Origin: a virus
Reading direction: 5' to 3' (one strand)
Length of the DNA: 64,000 nt
Virus record (IMG/VR): IMGVR_UViG_3300013014_001014
Span: 1-64,000 of that record
A model generated the notes under the pieces. The model worked only from the letters and a program-made list of their open reading frames with translations. It searched no databases and was not told the DNA's origin. Shown here one piece after another: positions 1-7,647 of the stretch. Position 1 is the stretch's first letter. Every line of letters begins with the position of its first letter. Position numbers and translations under genes: made by a program.

Positions 1-846
1 ATGTCTATTGCAAAAGATGACATTGGTGCTCGTACTATGTTACAGAAGAATGTGGATGACGGCATTGTGTTAGGAGCTAAGTTGGGTCGTCGTCTTCAGA
101 TTCGCAATGAAATTAACGTTGATAAGTTTACCCGTCGTAATATTGGTAAGATTGATAAACGTTTGATGCATGAACTTGGATTTGAAACTGATAGCAATAT
201 CTTTTATAATACATTTGTCACTAAATATAAGAAGATTAACTTTCATATTAGTGTAGATGCTAGTGCTAGTATGCAAGGCAAAAAGTGGAATCGTACAATT
301 AAACTATGTGTTGCACTAGCAAAAGCTACATCTATGATTGACAATGTGGATCTGACGATTAGTTTTCGTACATCGATGGGCAACAGTCCATACATTGCAG
401 TTGCATATGATTCTAAGGTTGATAAATTTAGTAAGATAAAGAATATGTTCTCATATCTTTTGCCAACAAATACAACTCCAGAAGGATTATGTTTTGAAGC
501 ATTGTTACGGTATTTGCCTAAAGCTAGCAACAATACGAACAGTTATTTTGTTAATATTAGTGATGGTGAACCATGTTTTAACTACCATAGTACAGGAGGC
601 ATTGGGTTTTCATATAACGGCACAACTGCTTTGAATCATACTCGTACACAAGTAAATAAAATTCGGGAGACTGGATATAACATCATTTCGTATTTTGTAA
701 CGGAATATGATGGATTTGGAGCCGAAACGTTACGTGCTAATTTCAGAACAATGTATGGCGCAGACTCTAATTTTATTAACGTAGAGAATCTAAATCAGAT
801 TGTTAAGACTATTAATAAAAAGATGATGGATTCGATTGACATATAA
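1..846 (+). CDS. CobT-like von Willebrand factor A domain protein (5' end possibly outside the window)
   Basis: A metal-binding vWA domain fills the protein. The MIDAS motif is complete: DASAS at residues 86-90, the threonine in TTPEG near 158, and the aspartate in ISDGE near 188. The pattern GTKLGRRLQ-like near residue 25, TPEGLCFEA and the YFV/MYG tail resemble the C-terminal half of cobaltochelatase subunit CobT. Bacterial CobT is much longer and works with the AAA+ ATPase CobS; T4-like cyanophages carry cobS. The first base of the window is this ATG, so the true start may lie upstream. No ATPase partner is visible here. The role in a phage is unknown; an AAA+/vWA chaperone pair is one inference. 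Confidence 0.7.
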   Translation: MSIAKDDIGARTMLQKNVDDGIVLGAKLGRRLQIRNEINVDKFTRRNIGKIDKRLMHELGFETDSNIFYNTFVTKYKKINFHISVDASASMQGKKWNRTIKLCVALAKATSMIDNVDLTISFRTSMGNSPYIAVAYDSKVDKFSKIKNMFSYLLPTNTTPEGLCFEALLRYLPKASNNTNSYFVNISDGEPCFNYHSTGGIGFSYNGTTALNHTRTQVNKIRETGYNIISYFVTEYDGFGAETLRANFRTMYGADSNFINVENLNQIVKTINKKMMDSIDI

Positions 847-863
847 TTTAAAGATGATATAAT
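836..863 (+). promoter_or_regulatory. Consensus sigma70-type promoter
   Basis: TTGACA (836-841), a 16-nt spacer and TATAAT (858-863), both hexamers matching the consensus fully. It overlaps the last codons of the vWA gene and would drive the gene at 911, leaving a leader of about 40 nt that contains AAGGA before the ATG. Confidence 0.75.
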
Positions 864-910
864 ATATTAACGGTTAAATTTATAACAACATAAACAAGAA
901 AGGATAAAGT

Positions 911-1294
911 ATGAAAAAAACAGATCGTAAGAATAAGACAAATCAAACAATAAACTGGCCCTCAAACATCTTTACTATTAAAGAGTTGAATGCGCAGAAT
1001 CCAGATTTCGTAGAGATTACACTACGAACCCGTATGAAGAAATCGATGGATAGTGGGGAAATCACTGACATTGGAGTTCTACATAATGGTAAGGGACGAC
1101 CAACGTTGGTATTTGTATATGGTACTGCTACCAATGAACACATTGAAGAAGCGAAGAGTCGTCAGGTCATCTTGAAGGACGTTTCGAATGTCAATGTAAT
1201 TAAAATCACAAATACGCCAACAACAGTTGATATTTTTGATCGAAAGAGTGTTGAAACTCGTATCAGTGTACAAAACAATACTGTTAATGCCTAA
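911..1294 (+). CDS. Hypothetical phage protein, 127 aa
   Basis: I do not recognise the family. The protein is soluble and mixed in charge, with a basic N-terminus (MKKTDRKNK) and no membrane segment. The start is supported by a Shine-Dalgarno-like AAGGA six bases upstream, unusual in this window, and by a consensus sigma70 promoter at 836-863. A strong hairpin terminator follows at 1316-1346, so this is probably a one-gene transcription unit expressed early. It converges with, and overlaps by four bases, the minus-strand gene at 1291-1536. Confidence 0.65.
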   Translation: MKKTDRKNKTNQTINWPSNIFTIKELNAQNPDFVEITLRTRMKKSMDSGEITDIGVLHNGKGRPTLVFVYGTATNEHIEEAKSRQVILKDVSNVNVIKITNTPTTVDIFDRKSVETRISVQNNTVNA

Positions 1295-1536
1295 GGTTTA
1301 GGAACATACGACCAGAGCGGATTGTACTTAAGCAATCCGCTTTTTTCTTTTGTGTAGTAATTGATAATAGCTTTTGGCGCTTTTTCTTTTATTGTACGTA
1401 TGTATGATGCTGTCATGTTCCAACTACCATAATAAAGTGGTTCATCCATTTCGCTGTCTAAAATTAAAAATGTAGTGGATGTTATTTCAAATATATAAAA
1501 TGTTTTATCTTTTAGATTGATTTTTTTAAATGCCAT
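1291..1536 (-). CDS. Hypothetical protein, 81 aa
   Basis: A small unrecognised protein with a lysine-rich start and aromatic residues throughout. The ATG at 1536 lies 18 bases from the divergent start at 1555, and the gap holds a TATTTATA box on the minus strand (1555-1548). The 3' end of the frame contains the hairpin that acts as terminator for the convergent gene at 911, so the same DNA must both code and terminate, or this frame is not translated to its end. Its sensible composition makes a real gene more likely than not. Confidence 0.5.
   Translation of the reverse strand: MAFKKINLKDKTFYIFEITSTTFLILDSEMDEPLYYGSWNMTASYIRTIKEKAPKAIINYYTKEKSGLLKYNPLWSYVPKP
1316..1346 (+). terminator. Rho-independent terminator
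   Basis: Nine-base-pair stem AGCGGATTG / CAATCCGCT with an 8-nt loop, followed directly by TTTTT-C-TTTT on the plus strand. It lies 22 nt beyond the stop of the gene at 911-1294 and inside the coding region of the minus-strand gene 1291-1536. Confidence 0.8.
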
Positions 1537-1543
1537 GGTAGTA

Positions 1544-1551
1544 TAGTTATA
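1544..1551 (+). promoter_or_regulatory. Late-type box TAGTTATA
   Basis: TAGTTATA ends three bases before the ATG at 1555 and fits the TANTTATW box seen before other late-type genes in this window. On the opposite strand the overlapping TATTTATA (1555-1548) may serve the divergent gene at 1536. Confidence 0.45.
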
Positions 1552-1554
1552 AAT

Positions 1555-2739
1555 ATGGATGCGTTACAAGAATATTTTGGGATCGAAGCATTTGACTTTG
1601 AAACTAATAAAAAGAAACTAGTTGACAATCTCAACTATTTAAAAGCCATGACGGTTGAGGAACAGACATTTTATAAGAAATGGCAAGAGATACAATCATA
1701 TAATGGATCTGTCAATAAGTTAAATGAAGTAAAAGCCAAAATTTGGTCTCCAACCGATTTTAACGATGAAAAGTTAACCATCAGTGAAATAGAAAAATGT
1801 AATCCAACTTTGGTTCATGTTACTTCTAAACGAGACAATGATGATTGGACTTTAATTCGTGTTTTTGGTCACACAATGACATTTGATCAAACTCCTGGGA
1901 GATTCATAAAGTTTCTTGTTACAGATGGAGATAAAGATAATCCCCGTTATATTGGGGCTATCAGTGTATCCAGTGATGTAATTGCTATTACTGATCGTGA
2001 CGATTATTTGGGATGGACCACAACTGATAAAATGGAAAACAAACGATTGGCGCATAGTGCAATTGGTAGTTGTATTATGAGTACGCAACCGATTGGTTAT
2101 AATTTTCTAGGTGGTAAGTTAGTTGCAGCTATGATTACTACATCAACTGTACGTGATCTTTGGAAACAGTTATACGGTCAAATTCTTGTGGGTATGACAA
2201 CTACAAGTTTATATGGTAGTTATAGTATGTATAACAGTTTAAAATGGTGGCATAAGTGTGGATCTAGTGCTGGTAAAATTTCTATTAAACCAGATGAAGA
2301 TATCTATAAAGTATGGCACGAATGGGTAAAAGATAATTGTACTGAAAAGTATGATAAAGCTATGACTCAACGTGAAGGTGTGTCTGGTCCTGTAACGGGA
2401 GCTAAAAGTAGGGTACTAAGTATGATTTTTAGTAAATGTGATATTAAACAAAGTCATTATCAACATGGATATGAACGTGGGGTATATTACAGTTGTTTTT
2501 ATGAAAATACTAAAGATTATCTACAAAGCAAGATTAATGATGATAAATTAATCATGAAAGACTTGTTTAAACGTGATACTCAAGCTGTTTGTGAGTGGTG
2601 GCGACCCAAAGCCATAGAACGATATAAAAAGCTAAAGAGTGAATCAAATTTAAAGACTGACATACATTTTTATAACCAAATGATAGGTATGTCTTACGAA
2701 GAAGCTAAATCTGTTTACTTTCATGAAGTCGGTAGATAA
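1555..2739 (+). CDS. DruA-like (DUF4338) protein
   Basis: Residues from about 140 to 245 match the DUF4338/DruA pattern: GAISVSS, RDDYLGW, then GGKLVAAMI followed by TTSLYG and SMYNSLKWW. DruA is a component of the Druantia anti-phage systems, and stand-alone DUF4338 proteins occur in mobile elements and phages with no settled biochemical role. At 394 aa it is in the range of DruA. No other Druantia component (large DruE helicase) is nearby, so it is not a complete defence system. The start has a TAGTTATA box three bases upstream and no Shine-Dalgarno. The assignment rests on recalled motifs, so it is moderate. Confidence 0.6.
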   Translation: MDALQEYFGIEAFDFETNKKKLVDNLNYLKAMTVEEQTFYKKWQEIQSYNGSVNKLNEVKAKIWSPTDFNDEKLTISEIEKCNPTLVHVTSKRDNDDWTLIRVFGHTMTFDQTPGRFIKFLVTDGDKDNPRYIGAISVSSDVIAITDRDDYLGWTTTDKMENKRLAHSAIGSCIMSTQPIGYNFLGGKLVAAMITTSTVRDLWKQLYGQILVGMTTTSLYGSYSMYNSLKWWHKCGSSAGKISIKPDEDIYKVWHEWVKDNCTEKYDKAMTQREGVSGPVTGAKSRVLSMIFSKCDIKQSHYQHGYERGVYYSCFYENTKDYLQSKINDDKLIMKDLFKRDTQAVCEWWRPKAIERYKKLKSESNLKTDIHFYNQMIGMSYEEAKSVYFHEVGR

Positions 2740-2749
2740 TTAGGATTAT

Positions 2750-2788
2750 AAATCCCATAGTTAATACTTATAATTAACTATGGGATTT
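2750..2788 (+). promoter_or_regulatory. 16-bp perfect hairpin sequestering the start codon of the fibre-like gene
   Basis: AAATCCCATAGTTAAT (2750-2765) pairs perfectly with 2773-2788, leaving a 7-nt loop ACTTATA. The ATG at 2780 lies in the 3' arm. The late-type box TACTTATA (2765-2772) sits at the loop. There is no T-run after the stem, so it is a poor terminator; a translation-blocking hairpin in read-through mRNA fits better. Confidence 0.75.
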
Positions 2789-4093
2789 ACATACATTGAT
2801 ACATTAACAGGTTCTTTGGAAGCTGATAATAAACCAGCTATTAAAATGGACGTTCCAATTGCGAATGATTCATCTGCCGCTGGTACACACTATTTTGAAC
2901 TTCAATATGATGGTGATGCAATTTTTTATATAACTAAAGAGGGATATGTACATGGCAATCAATTCGTTGGTCCTGTTGTGGGCACAACATCAACGTCTTC
3001 GTATTTGTTACAAACTAACCAGAATAGTACAAAAGGAGTTGGTTTTTTTGACGGTACAAGATTAAAAAGTGCAAATGGATTATTATTCGACAATAATACA
3101 AATGGAGTTAAATCATTAAGCATTTCTTCATCTTTATCATCTAATTATTTAAATATCGCAAGTCGTAGTGGTACTAATTTTAGTCAGGCCGGAATTAGTC
3201 TGTTTAATTTAAATAGTTCTGAAGCTTTCCCAAATCGTGACGGATGGAATATTTACTCTAATAAAAGTGGTAGTTTAACATTTACAATGCCGATTGGATC
3301 ATACGAAATTTCTAGTTCAGGCGTTATATCTCGCGCGGCAGCTAATGAGGCCATTGTTTATGGTATGGTACAAAGAAGAAACGGTTTCTATTTTTGGCCA
3401 TATATGGCTAATAATACGCCAGCTAGAGATGGTGCGATTGGTATAGGTGTACAACCGCCAAATGAACCAACCGGATCGTTTAGCAAGTATTTAAGAGCCA
3501 AACTACAAATAAATATGTTTAGTGGTAGTGGTGAAGGACCATGGAGTCCCCAAGCAACTGTTGAAAATAGATCCACAGCTATATTGGTCAATTATGGATC
3601 AGGCAGTGCTAATACTGGCATGACCCCTACATTTTATGTTTCTGCAAGTGGAAAGACTTATATTGGTGGTCCGTTGCAAATAAACGGTGGAGTAAGATTA
3701 AATAGTCCCTCATATTTACCAATAACCACACGTGGTCAATCCGTGAGTATAAATGCTTCAAATGTAAACACTCAATTTATACAATTATCGAACCATGGTA
3801 CTGCGTCTATTACAATGAGTACAGGTCAGCCATTGAATGTAGTGGTAAATCAAGCAGCGGCGACACACTATACTGCTTCGTTATTATTTAAAGGAGCTAC
3901 TTTAAGTGGATCTGTTTATTCATCTCCAATTGTTTGGAGAAATGGTACTCAACCGAAGATAATTACTGGTTCTGCAAATAGAGCTGACTTTTTTACATTT
4001 GTAGGTGTAAATACATCTACGCTTGGACCTAAAGGAGCGGGTGCTGTAAATTATATGGTTATATATGGTACATCAGTTCAAAATATGTATTAA
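2780..4093 (+). CDS. Tail-fibre-like virion protein
   Basis: 437 aa, rich in Ser, Thr, Gly and Asn with short beta-type repeats, such as stretches around SLSISSSLSSNYLNI and FYVSASGKTYIGG. This composition, the lack of charged clusters, and the phrase YFELQYDGDAIFYITKEGYV near residue 45 are typical of phage fibre or baseplate-decorating proteins with a receptor-facing C-terminus. No catalytic motif or chaperone domain was recognised. The start codon sits inside a 16-bp hairpin whose loop holds a late-type box, which suggests late-only translation. The next gene encodes an Ig-like virion protein. It is also a plausible acceptor for the phage's own glycosylation. Confidence 0.65.
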   Translation: MGFTYIDTLTGSLEADNKPAIKMDVPIANDSSAAGTHYFELQYDGDAIFYITKEGYVHGNQFVGPVVGTTSTSSYLLQTNQNSTKGVGFFDGTRLKSANGLLFDNNTNGVKSLSISSSLSSNYLNIASRSGTNFSQAGISLFNLNSSEAFPNRDGWNIYSNKSGSLTFTMPIGSYEISSSGVISRAAANEAIVYGMVQRRNGFYFWPYMANNTPARDGAIGIGVQPPNEPTGSFSKYLRAKLQINMFSGSGEGPWSPQATVENRSTAILVNYGSGSANTGMTPTFYVSASGKTYIGGPLQINGGVRLNSPSYLPITTRGQSVSINASNVNTQFIQLSNHGTASITMSTGQPLNVVVNQAAATHYTASLLFKGATLSGSVYSSPIVWRNGTQPKIITGSANRADFFTFVGVNTSTLGPKGAGAVNYMVIYGTSVQNMY

Positions 4094-4096
4094 TTT

Positions 4097-4849
4097 ATGA
4101 TAGCTGCAGCTTTTTGGCAAACTAATAATACCGGTGGAGGTACTTCAGCAGGTGTTGCGCCTGTAATAACTAATAATATTACGAGTTCAATCGTAAATAC
4201 TTTTCCCACGACAATTACAGTTACAGTGTTAGGAATTCCAACGCCGGTTTTTTCATGGACTAAAGATGGAGTTCCAATTGGTGGGGAGACTGGAACGTCG
4301 ATTACTGTAAACGGAGTAGGATCATATGTAGTTACTGTCACTAATCCAAGTGGAACAGTTACTAGCGGCACATCGGTGATTTATTACAGTCCCGATCCTA
4401 TATTTCACGTGCGATTTATATACTATAATGCGAGTACATGTAATTTATCATACGTTGAAAACCCGGTTATAAACGGTTATGTAGATTTGAGTGATCCACC
4501 GTCATTTATCGCACAGCAGAATGGAAATTATAATGTTCAAACACCTAATGCTACTGTTAATTATACACTAAATGATACTGTCATGACAACTACATTTAGA
4601 GATAATTGTGTAAATGATATTTATATCTCCGATACAACTCAGGTATTTTCTTTAACTAGATATTATTATAATTCATTCTATAATGATGAAACCGAATTAT
4701 ATGAATGTAAAGATCCAGTTGAAATTGGAACGACGAACCGAGTAGTTGGTCTAAATGATTTAGCGGGATCTATAAAAACACAATTTTTAGCCGATCCTAC
4801 TAAAGGATCATCAGGAAATCCATTTACACACACGATTGCCGATTCCTAA
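4097..4849 (+). CDS. Ig-like domain virion protein
   Basis: 250 aa. Residues about 20-95 form one bacterial/phage immunoglobulin-like beta-sandwich: PVITNNITSS, FSWTKDGVPI, then GVGSYVVTVTNPSGTVTS, with the W and the Y-x-V-x-V/T pattern in place. Such domains decorate phage heads, tails and fibres and bind carbohydrate weakly. The C-terminal 150 residues are unlike anything I recognise and rich in Asn, Thr and Tyr. The gene follows the fibre-like gene by three bases and is probably co-transcribed. Confidence 0.65.
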   Translation: MIAAAFWQTNNTGGGTSAGVAPVITNNITSSIVNTFPTTITVTVLGIPTPVFSWTKDGVPIGGETGTSITVNGVGSYVVTVTNPSGTVTSGTSVIYYSPDPIFHVRFIYYNASTCNLSYVENPVINGYVDLSDPPSFIAQQNGNYNVQTPNATVNYTLNDTVMTTTFRDNCVNDIYISDTTQVFSLTRYYYNSFYNDETELYECKDPVEIGTTNRVVGLNDLAGSIKTQFLADPTKGSSGNPFTHTIADS

Positions 4850-4856
4850 TTTTTAA

Positions 4857-4885
4857 TTGACATTTTATAAAATGTATGGTACATT
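4857..4885 (+). promoter_or_regulatory. Sigma70-type promoter for the UvdE gene
   Basis: TTGACA (4857-4862), 17-nt spacer, TACATT (4880-4885). The first in-frame ATG (4893) is only seven bases beyond the -10 element; a second ATG (4956) would leave a leader of about 64 nt. Confidence 0.6.
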
Positions 4886-4892
4886 GAAGTGA

Positions 4893-5804
4893 ATGAATAA
4901 ATCTCTATGTTGCATTTCACTAAAATTACAAAAACAAAAAATTCAAGCTTCGACAATGACGAAGACTCGGTTTCTTGCGTTGGAACGTAAAAATGCAGAA
5001 CAAATCGTAGCGGATCGTACTCTTAACAATGTAGTTGTCACACGTAAAACTTTGGAGTATTGTGCTTTGTACAAGTGGAATTATCGAATTAGTAGCGGTA
5101 TGATGCCATTGGAAACTCTTCCAGAAGCTAATTTGTCAATTGAAACCACTTACAATTATGCAAAGATCAAACAAGAATTTAATTTGTGTGATACTGTTAT
5201 CAAGAAAAACAAAATTAGGTGTAGCACACATCCAGATCAATTTGTTGTTCCGGCAAGTGCAACTAAATCCGTAGTTGAAAAATCTATTGTTGAATTAAAA
5301 TCACATGGAAAAATGATGGATGCTATGGGATTACCTCAAACATATGAGTCTCCCATTAATATTCATATGAATATTTATAAAGGTGATACTAAAGAAATTG
5401 CTAAACGGTTTGTTGATGTATACAATGATTTGCCTATTAATGTAAAGTCTCGATTGGTACTTGAGAATGAAGACAAGCCAAATAGTTGGAAGGTAGAAGA
5501 GTTGTATGAATTAATTTATTCAAACACTGGTATTCCTATCACCTATGACAATCTTCATTTTCGTTGTAACCCAGGCAAATTATCTGCTAAAGAAGCGGTA
5601 AAGTTGTGTATGTCCACGTGGGGCAAGTATCGTCCATTATTTCATTTTAGCGATAACGATCTTACCAACAAAAATCCACGTGCGCATGGTGATTATGTTC
5701 GTAGTATTCCCGAAGAATATGTAGATCTTGATGTTGATTTTGAATTTGAGTTCAAAGCAAAGGACTATGCTCTTGATCGATTCGAAAAAGAATTTGAAAA
5801 ATAA
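4893..5804 (+). CDS. uvsE: UV-damage repair endonuclease, UvdE family
   Basis: A TIM-barrel UV DNA damage endonuclease that would nick 5' of pyrimidine dimers and other lesions. Recognisable family segments are YRISSGMMP, CSTHPDQFVV, INIHMNIYKGD, LVLENED, ITYDNLHFRCNP and LFHFSDN. Together these supply the His, Asp and Glu ligands of the metal centre, and the 282-303 aa length is normal. Two starts are possible: ATG 4893, almost at the predicted transcription start, and ATG 4956 (MTKTRF), which fits family N-termini better. Photorepair-type genes in phages protect DNA in sunlit water. It is flanked by its own promoter and by another promoter at 5816. Confidence 0.85.
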   Translation: MNKSLCCISLKLQKQKIQASTMTKTRFLALERKNAEQIVADRTLNNVVVTRKTLEYCALYKWNYRISSGMMPLETLPEANLSIETTYNYAKIKQEFNLCDTVIKKNKIRCSTHPDQFVVPASATKSVVEKSIVELKSHGKMMDAMGLPQTYESPINIHMNIYKGDTKEIAKRFVDVYNDLPINVKSRLVLENEDKPNSWKVEELYELIYSNTGIPITYDNLHFRCNPGKLSAKEAVKLCMSTWGKYRPLFHFSDNDLTNKNPRAHGDYVRSIPEEYVDLDVDFEFEFKAKDYALDRFEKEFEK

Positions 5805-5815
5805 TTAAAAAGTTG

Positions 5816-5844
5816 TTGACAGTTTGAACAATGGATGGTAAGAT
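5816..5844 (+). promoter_or_regulatory. Sigma70-type promoter
   Basis: TTGACA (5816-5821), 17-nt spacer, TAAGAT (5839-5844), just after the UvdE stop codon. It would drive the small basic protein gene with a leader of about 60 nt to the ATG at 5914. Confidence 0.65.
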
Positions 5845-5913
5845 AAATTTAAGTTAGTGAAGAATCTAACGAAACAAAAAAAACAAACAAAAAAAGAAAG
5901 TAATAAAAATAAT

Positions 5914-6216
5914 ATGTATACTCGTACAAATGCTCGTAACAAGACTAACTTCGTAGGCCATAACACCGCTGGTGTGGAGATTTACCTCTCCACTCCTCTA
6001 GCGAAGGCCAAGAAGGCTTCACGCTTGACACTACGTAGTGGTAAGACCCGCGTTGACCTAGATGGTCGCCAGATTAAGGCACTACGTGAAGTCTTGAATG
6101 CTGGTTATAGTGCCGTCGGTTCAGTCATTGACCACGCTGTACCGGCCCGACCAACCCAAGTCAAGTCGCTTGCCGTTAAGGCTGCTCGTACAATGGTTGC
6201 TAGTCGTAAGGCTTAA
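5914..6216 (+). CDS. Small basic protein, 100 aa
   Basis: Unrecognised, strongly basic protein rich in Arg, Lys and Ala (SRLTLRSGKTRVDLDGRQIK), suggesting nucleic-acid binding. A GTG at 5857 would add 19 Lys/Asn-rich residues, but the ATG at 5914 (MYTRTNAR) is preferred as a normal start with a plausible leader. Codon choice is visibly more GC-rich than in its neighbours (CGTGTTGACCTAGATGG-like runs), as in highly expressed phage genes, and a good sigma70 promoter precedes it. An early, abundant DNA- or RNA-binding protein is one inference. Confidence 0.6.
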   Translation: MYTRTNARNKTNFVGHNTAGVEIYLSTPLAKAKKASRLTLRSGKTRVDLDGRQIKALREVLNAGYSAVGSVIDHAVPARPTQVKSLAVKAARTMVASRKA

Positions 6217-6229
6217 TTGAAATAAATGT

Positions 6230-6267
6230 TAACTCATATATGTAGATAGTTATACACATATGAGTTA
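6230..6267 (+). promoter_or_regulatory. Start-codon hairpin with embedded late-type box
   Basis: 6230-6239 pairs with 6258-6267 (10 bp); after one A-C mismatch 6241-6244 pairs with 6253-6256. The ATG at 6260 lies in the 3' arm, and the box TAGTTATA (6247-6254) covers the loop. The layout is the same as at 2750-2788. Confidence 0.6.
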
Positions 6268-6511
6268 TATTTTCAATAATCAAACAATGATGTGGCTGCT
6301 AGGTTTGCTAGCGGTCACTTTTTCATTTATAAGTTTGTTTGTGTCATATAAAATAATTAAAAAATTTGATGAATTTCAAATTGCTACTTATGAAGCATTT
6401 GAATTATTGAATAATGACCGAATTAAACTTTTAAAAGAAATTGAATCGTTACACAGACGTAGTAGAATGATAAACAATGAAACAAAACAAAACAATAGAC
6501 GAAAAGAATAA
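6260..6511 (+). CDS. Small single-pass membrane protein
   Basis: 83 aa. Residues about 10-32 (MMWLLGLLAVTFSFISLFVS) form one clear transmembrane helix, followed by a charged, probably coiled-coil tail facing the cytoplasm (KKFDEFQIATYEAFELLNND). The start lies in a hairpin with a TAGTTATA box five bases upstream, so late or dual expression is likely. The gene overlaps the clamp-loader subunit gene by 35 bases. Function is unknown; a lysis accessory or membrane anchor is possible but nothing shows it. Confidence 0.55.
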   Translation: MSYIFNNQTMMWLLGLLAVTFSFISLFVSYKIIKKFDEFQIATYEAFELLNNDRIKLLKEIESLHRRSRMINNETKQNNRRKE

Positions 6512-6950
6512 ATCACGGGGGTTATTCGATCATATAAATCATATCCGTGAAGTAAAAAGTCCTGATTATTATCAATCTCTAACTGAGTCTGAAAAAAGTA
6601 CATTTAATAAGTATATGTTATTGCGTGTGTTGAGTATGGATTCAGATATCATCGAAGAAATGGCATTTATATCCAAGTATTTTCAAAATATACCAAATGA
6701 TCATTTTTATAAACTATTGATTGATATTGTTCCTAAAGGAAGAAGATTTTCTAAATATATTAAAAAGTCAACAGGCAATGTTAATGAGACAATTTTAACT
6801 TGCATTTGTGATAAATTTAAAATTGGTCAAAAAGATGCAATTGATTATTATAAAGTGTTTGTAACTGATGAAAAAGGAACTAAAGAATTGGTAAATTTAG
6901 TCGAATGCTTTGGATATACAGAAAAAGAAATAGAGAAAATGTTTAAATGA
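6477..6950 (+). CDS. 62: Clamp-loader small subunit, T4 gp62-like
   Basis: 157 aa. The central segment HFYKLLIDIVPKGRRFSKYIK, followed by IGQKDAIDYYKVF, aligns by eye with T4 gp62 (HFNYLMAAVPRGKRYGKW and TNDAINYKSIL). The N-terminus LFDHINHIREVKSPDYYQSL also fits phage gp62 homologues. With gp44 it forms the ATPase that loads the sliding clamp onto DNA. In T4 genes 45, 44 and 62 are adjacent; here this subunit lies about 32 kb from the gp44-like gene, with the glycan region between them. It overlaps the upstream gene by 35 bases and is coupled by an ATGA to the methyltransferase. Confidence 0.8.
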   Translation: MKQNKTIDEKNKSRGLFDHINHIREVKSPDYYQSLTESEKSTFNKYMLLRVLSMDSDIIEEMAFISKYFQNIPNDHFYKLLIDIVPKGRRFSKYIKKSTGNVNETILTCICDKFKIGQKDAIDYYKVFVTDEKGTKELVNLVECFGYTEKEIEKMFK

Positions 6951-7645
6951 ACGATTTTGAAAAATATTTTTATCACATAAGTGATAAACCAATACATAAA
7001 TGGGCTCATTATTTTAATTTGTATGAAAAGCATTTTTCGAGTTTTAAAAATCGTCCAATTAAAATAATGGAAATTGGAGTTCAAAACGGAGGATCATTAC
7101 AAATGTGGCGAAATTATTTTGATTCCAATTCAAAAATTGTAGGGATAGATATAGACCCAAGTTGTAAACAACACGAAGATGATAACATTGAAATTCATAT
7201 CGGAGATCAGACTGATATACTATTCTTGAATAAATTAATTGAAATCTATAAAAATTTTGATATCATTATTGATGATGGCAGTCATATAAATGAACATGTA
7301 ATAAATACATTTAATCATTTATTTCCATTTATTAATAATGGCGGAATTTATCTTATTGAAGATGTACATTCATCTTATTGGACCAATTATAACGGCGGAT
7401 TTAAAAAAGAGAATTCTATGATAGAATATTCTAAAAATTTAATCGATCAAATCAATGCGTATTTTTCCCAAGATCTTAATTTAAGACCAAATTATTACAC
7501 AAATAACATTGGTTGTATTAGTTATCACGATAGTATAGTGGTGTTTGAAAAACAAATACGAGAATATACGCCATATGATTTAATTGCACATAAAGGAAAT
7601 ATAATTGATAGAGAATTACTTGGCAAAAAATTGAAAATTAATTAA
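6947..7645 (+). CDS. Class I SAM-dependent methyltransferase, CmcI/macrocin O-methyltransferase-like
   Basis: 232 aa Rossmann methyltransferase. Motif I is MEIGVQNGGSLQMW near residues 44-57, motif II IVGIDIDPS, and the metal-site region is IIIDDGSHINEHV followed by GGIYLIEDVHSSYW. The paired Asp-Asp and Glu-Asp residues are those of divalent-metal-dependent sugar O-methyltransferases of the macrocin/CmcI type. A sugar hydroxyl in the phage glycan is the likely target, as five more methyltransferases lie among the glycosyltransferases. It overlaps the gp62-like gene by four bases (ATGA). Confidence 0.8.
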   Translation: MNDFEKYFYHISDKPIHKWAHYFNLYEKHFSSFKNRPIKIMEIGVQNGGSLQMWRNYFDSNSKIVGIDIDPSCKQHEDDNIEIHIGDQTDILFLNKLIEIYKNFDIIIDDGSHINEHVINTFNHLFPFINNGGIYLIEDVHSSYWTNYNGGFKKENSMIEYSKNLIDQINAYFSQDLNLRPNYYTNNIGCISYHDSIVVFEKQIREYTPYDLIAHKGNIIDRELLGKKLKIN

Positions 7646-7647
7646 AT

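Noticed and set aside
1548-1555. TATAAATA as a T4-type late promoter on the plus strand
   Set aside because: It overlaps the start codon and is not repeated before other genes in this orientation; TANTTATW is the recurrent box.
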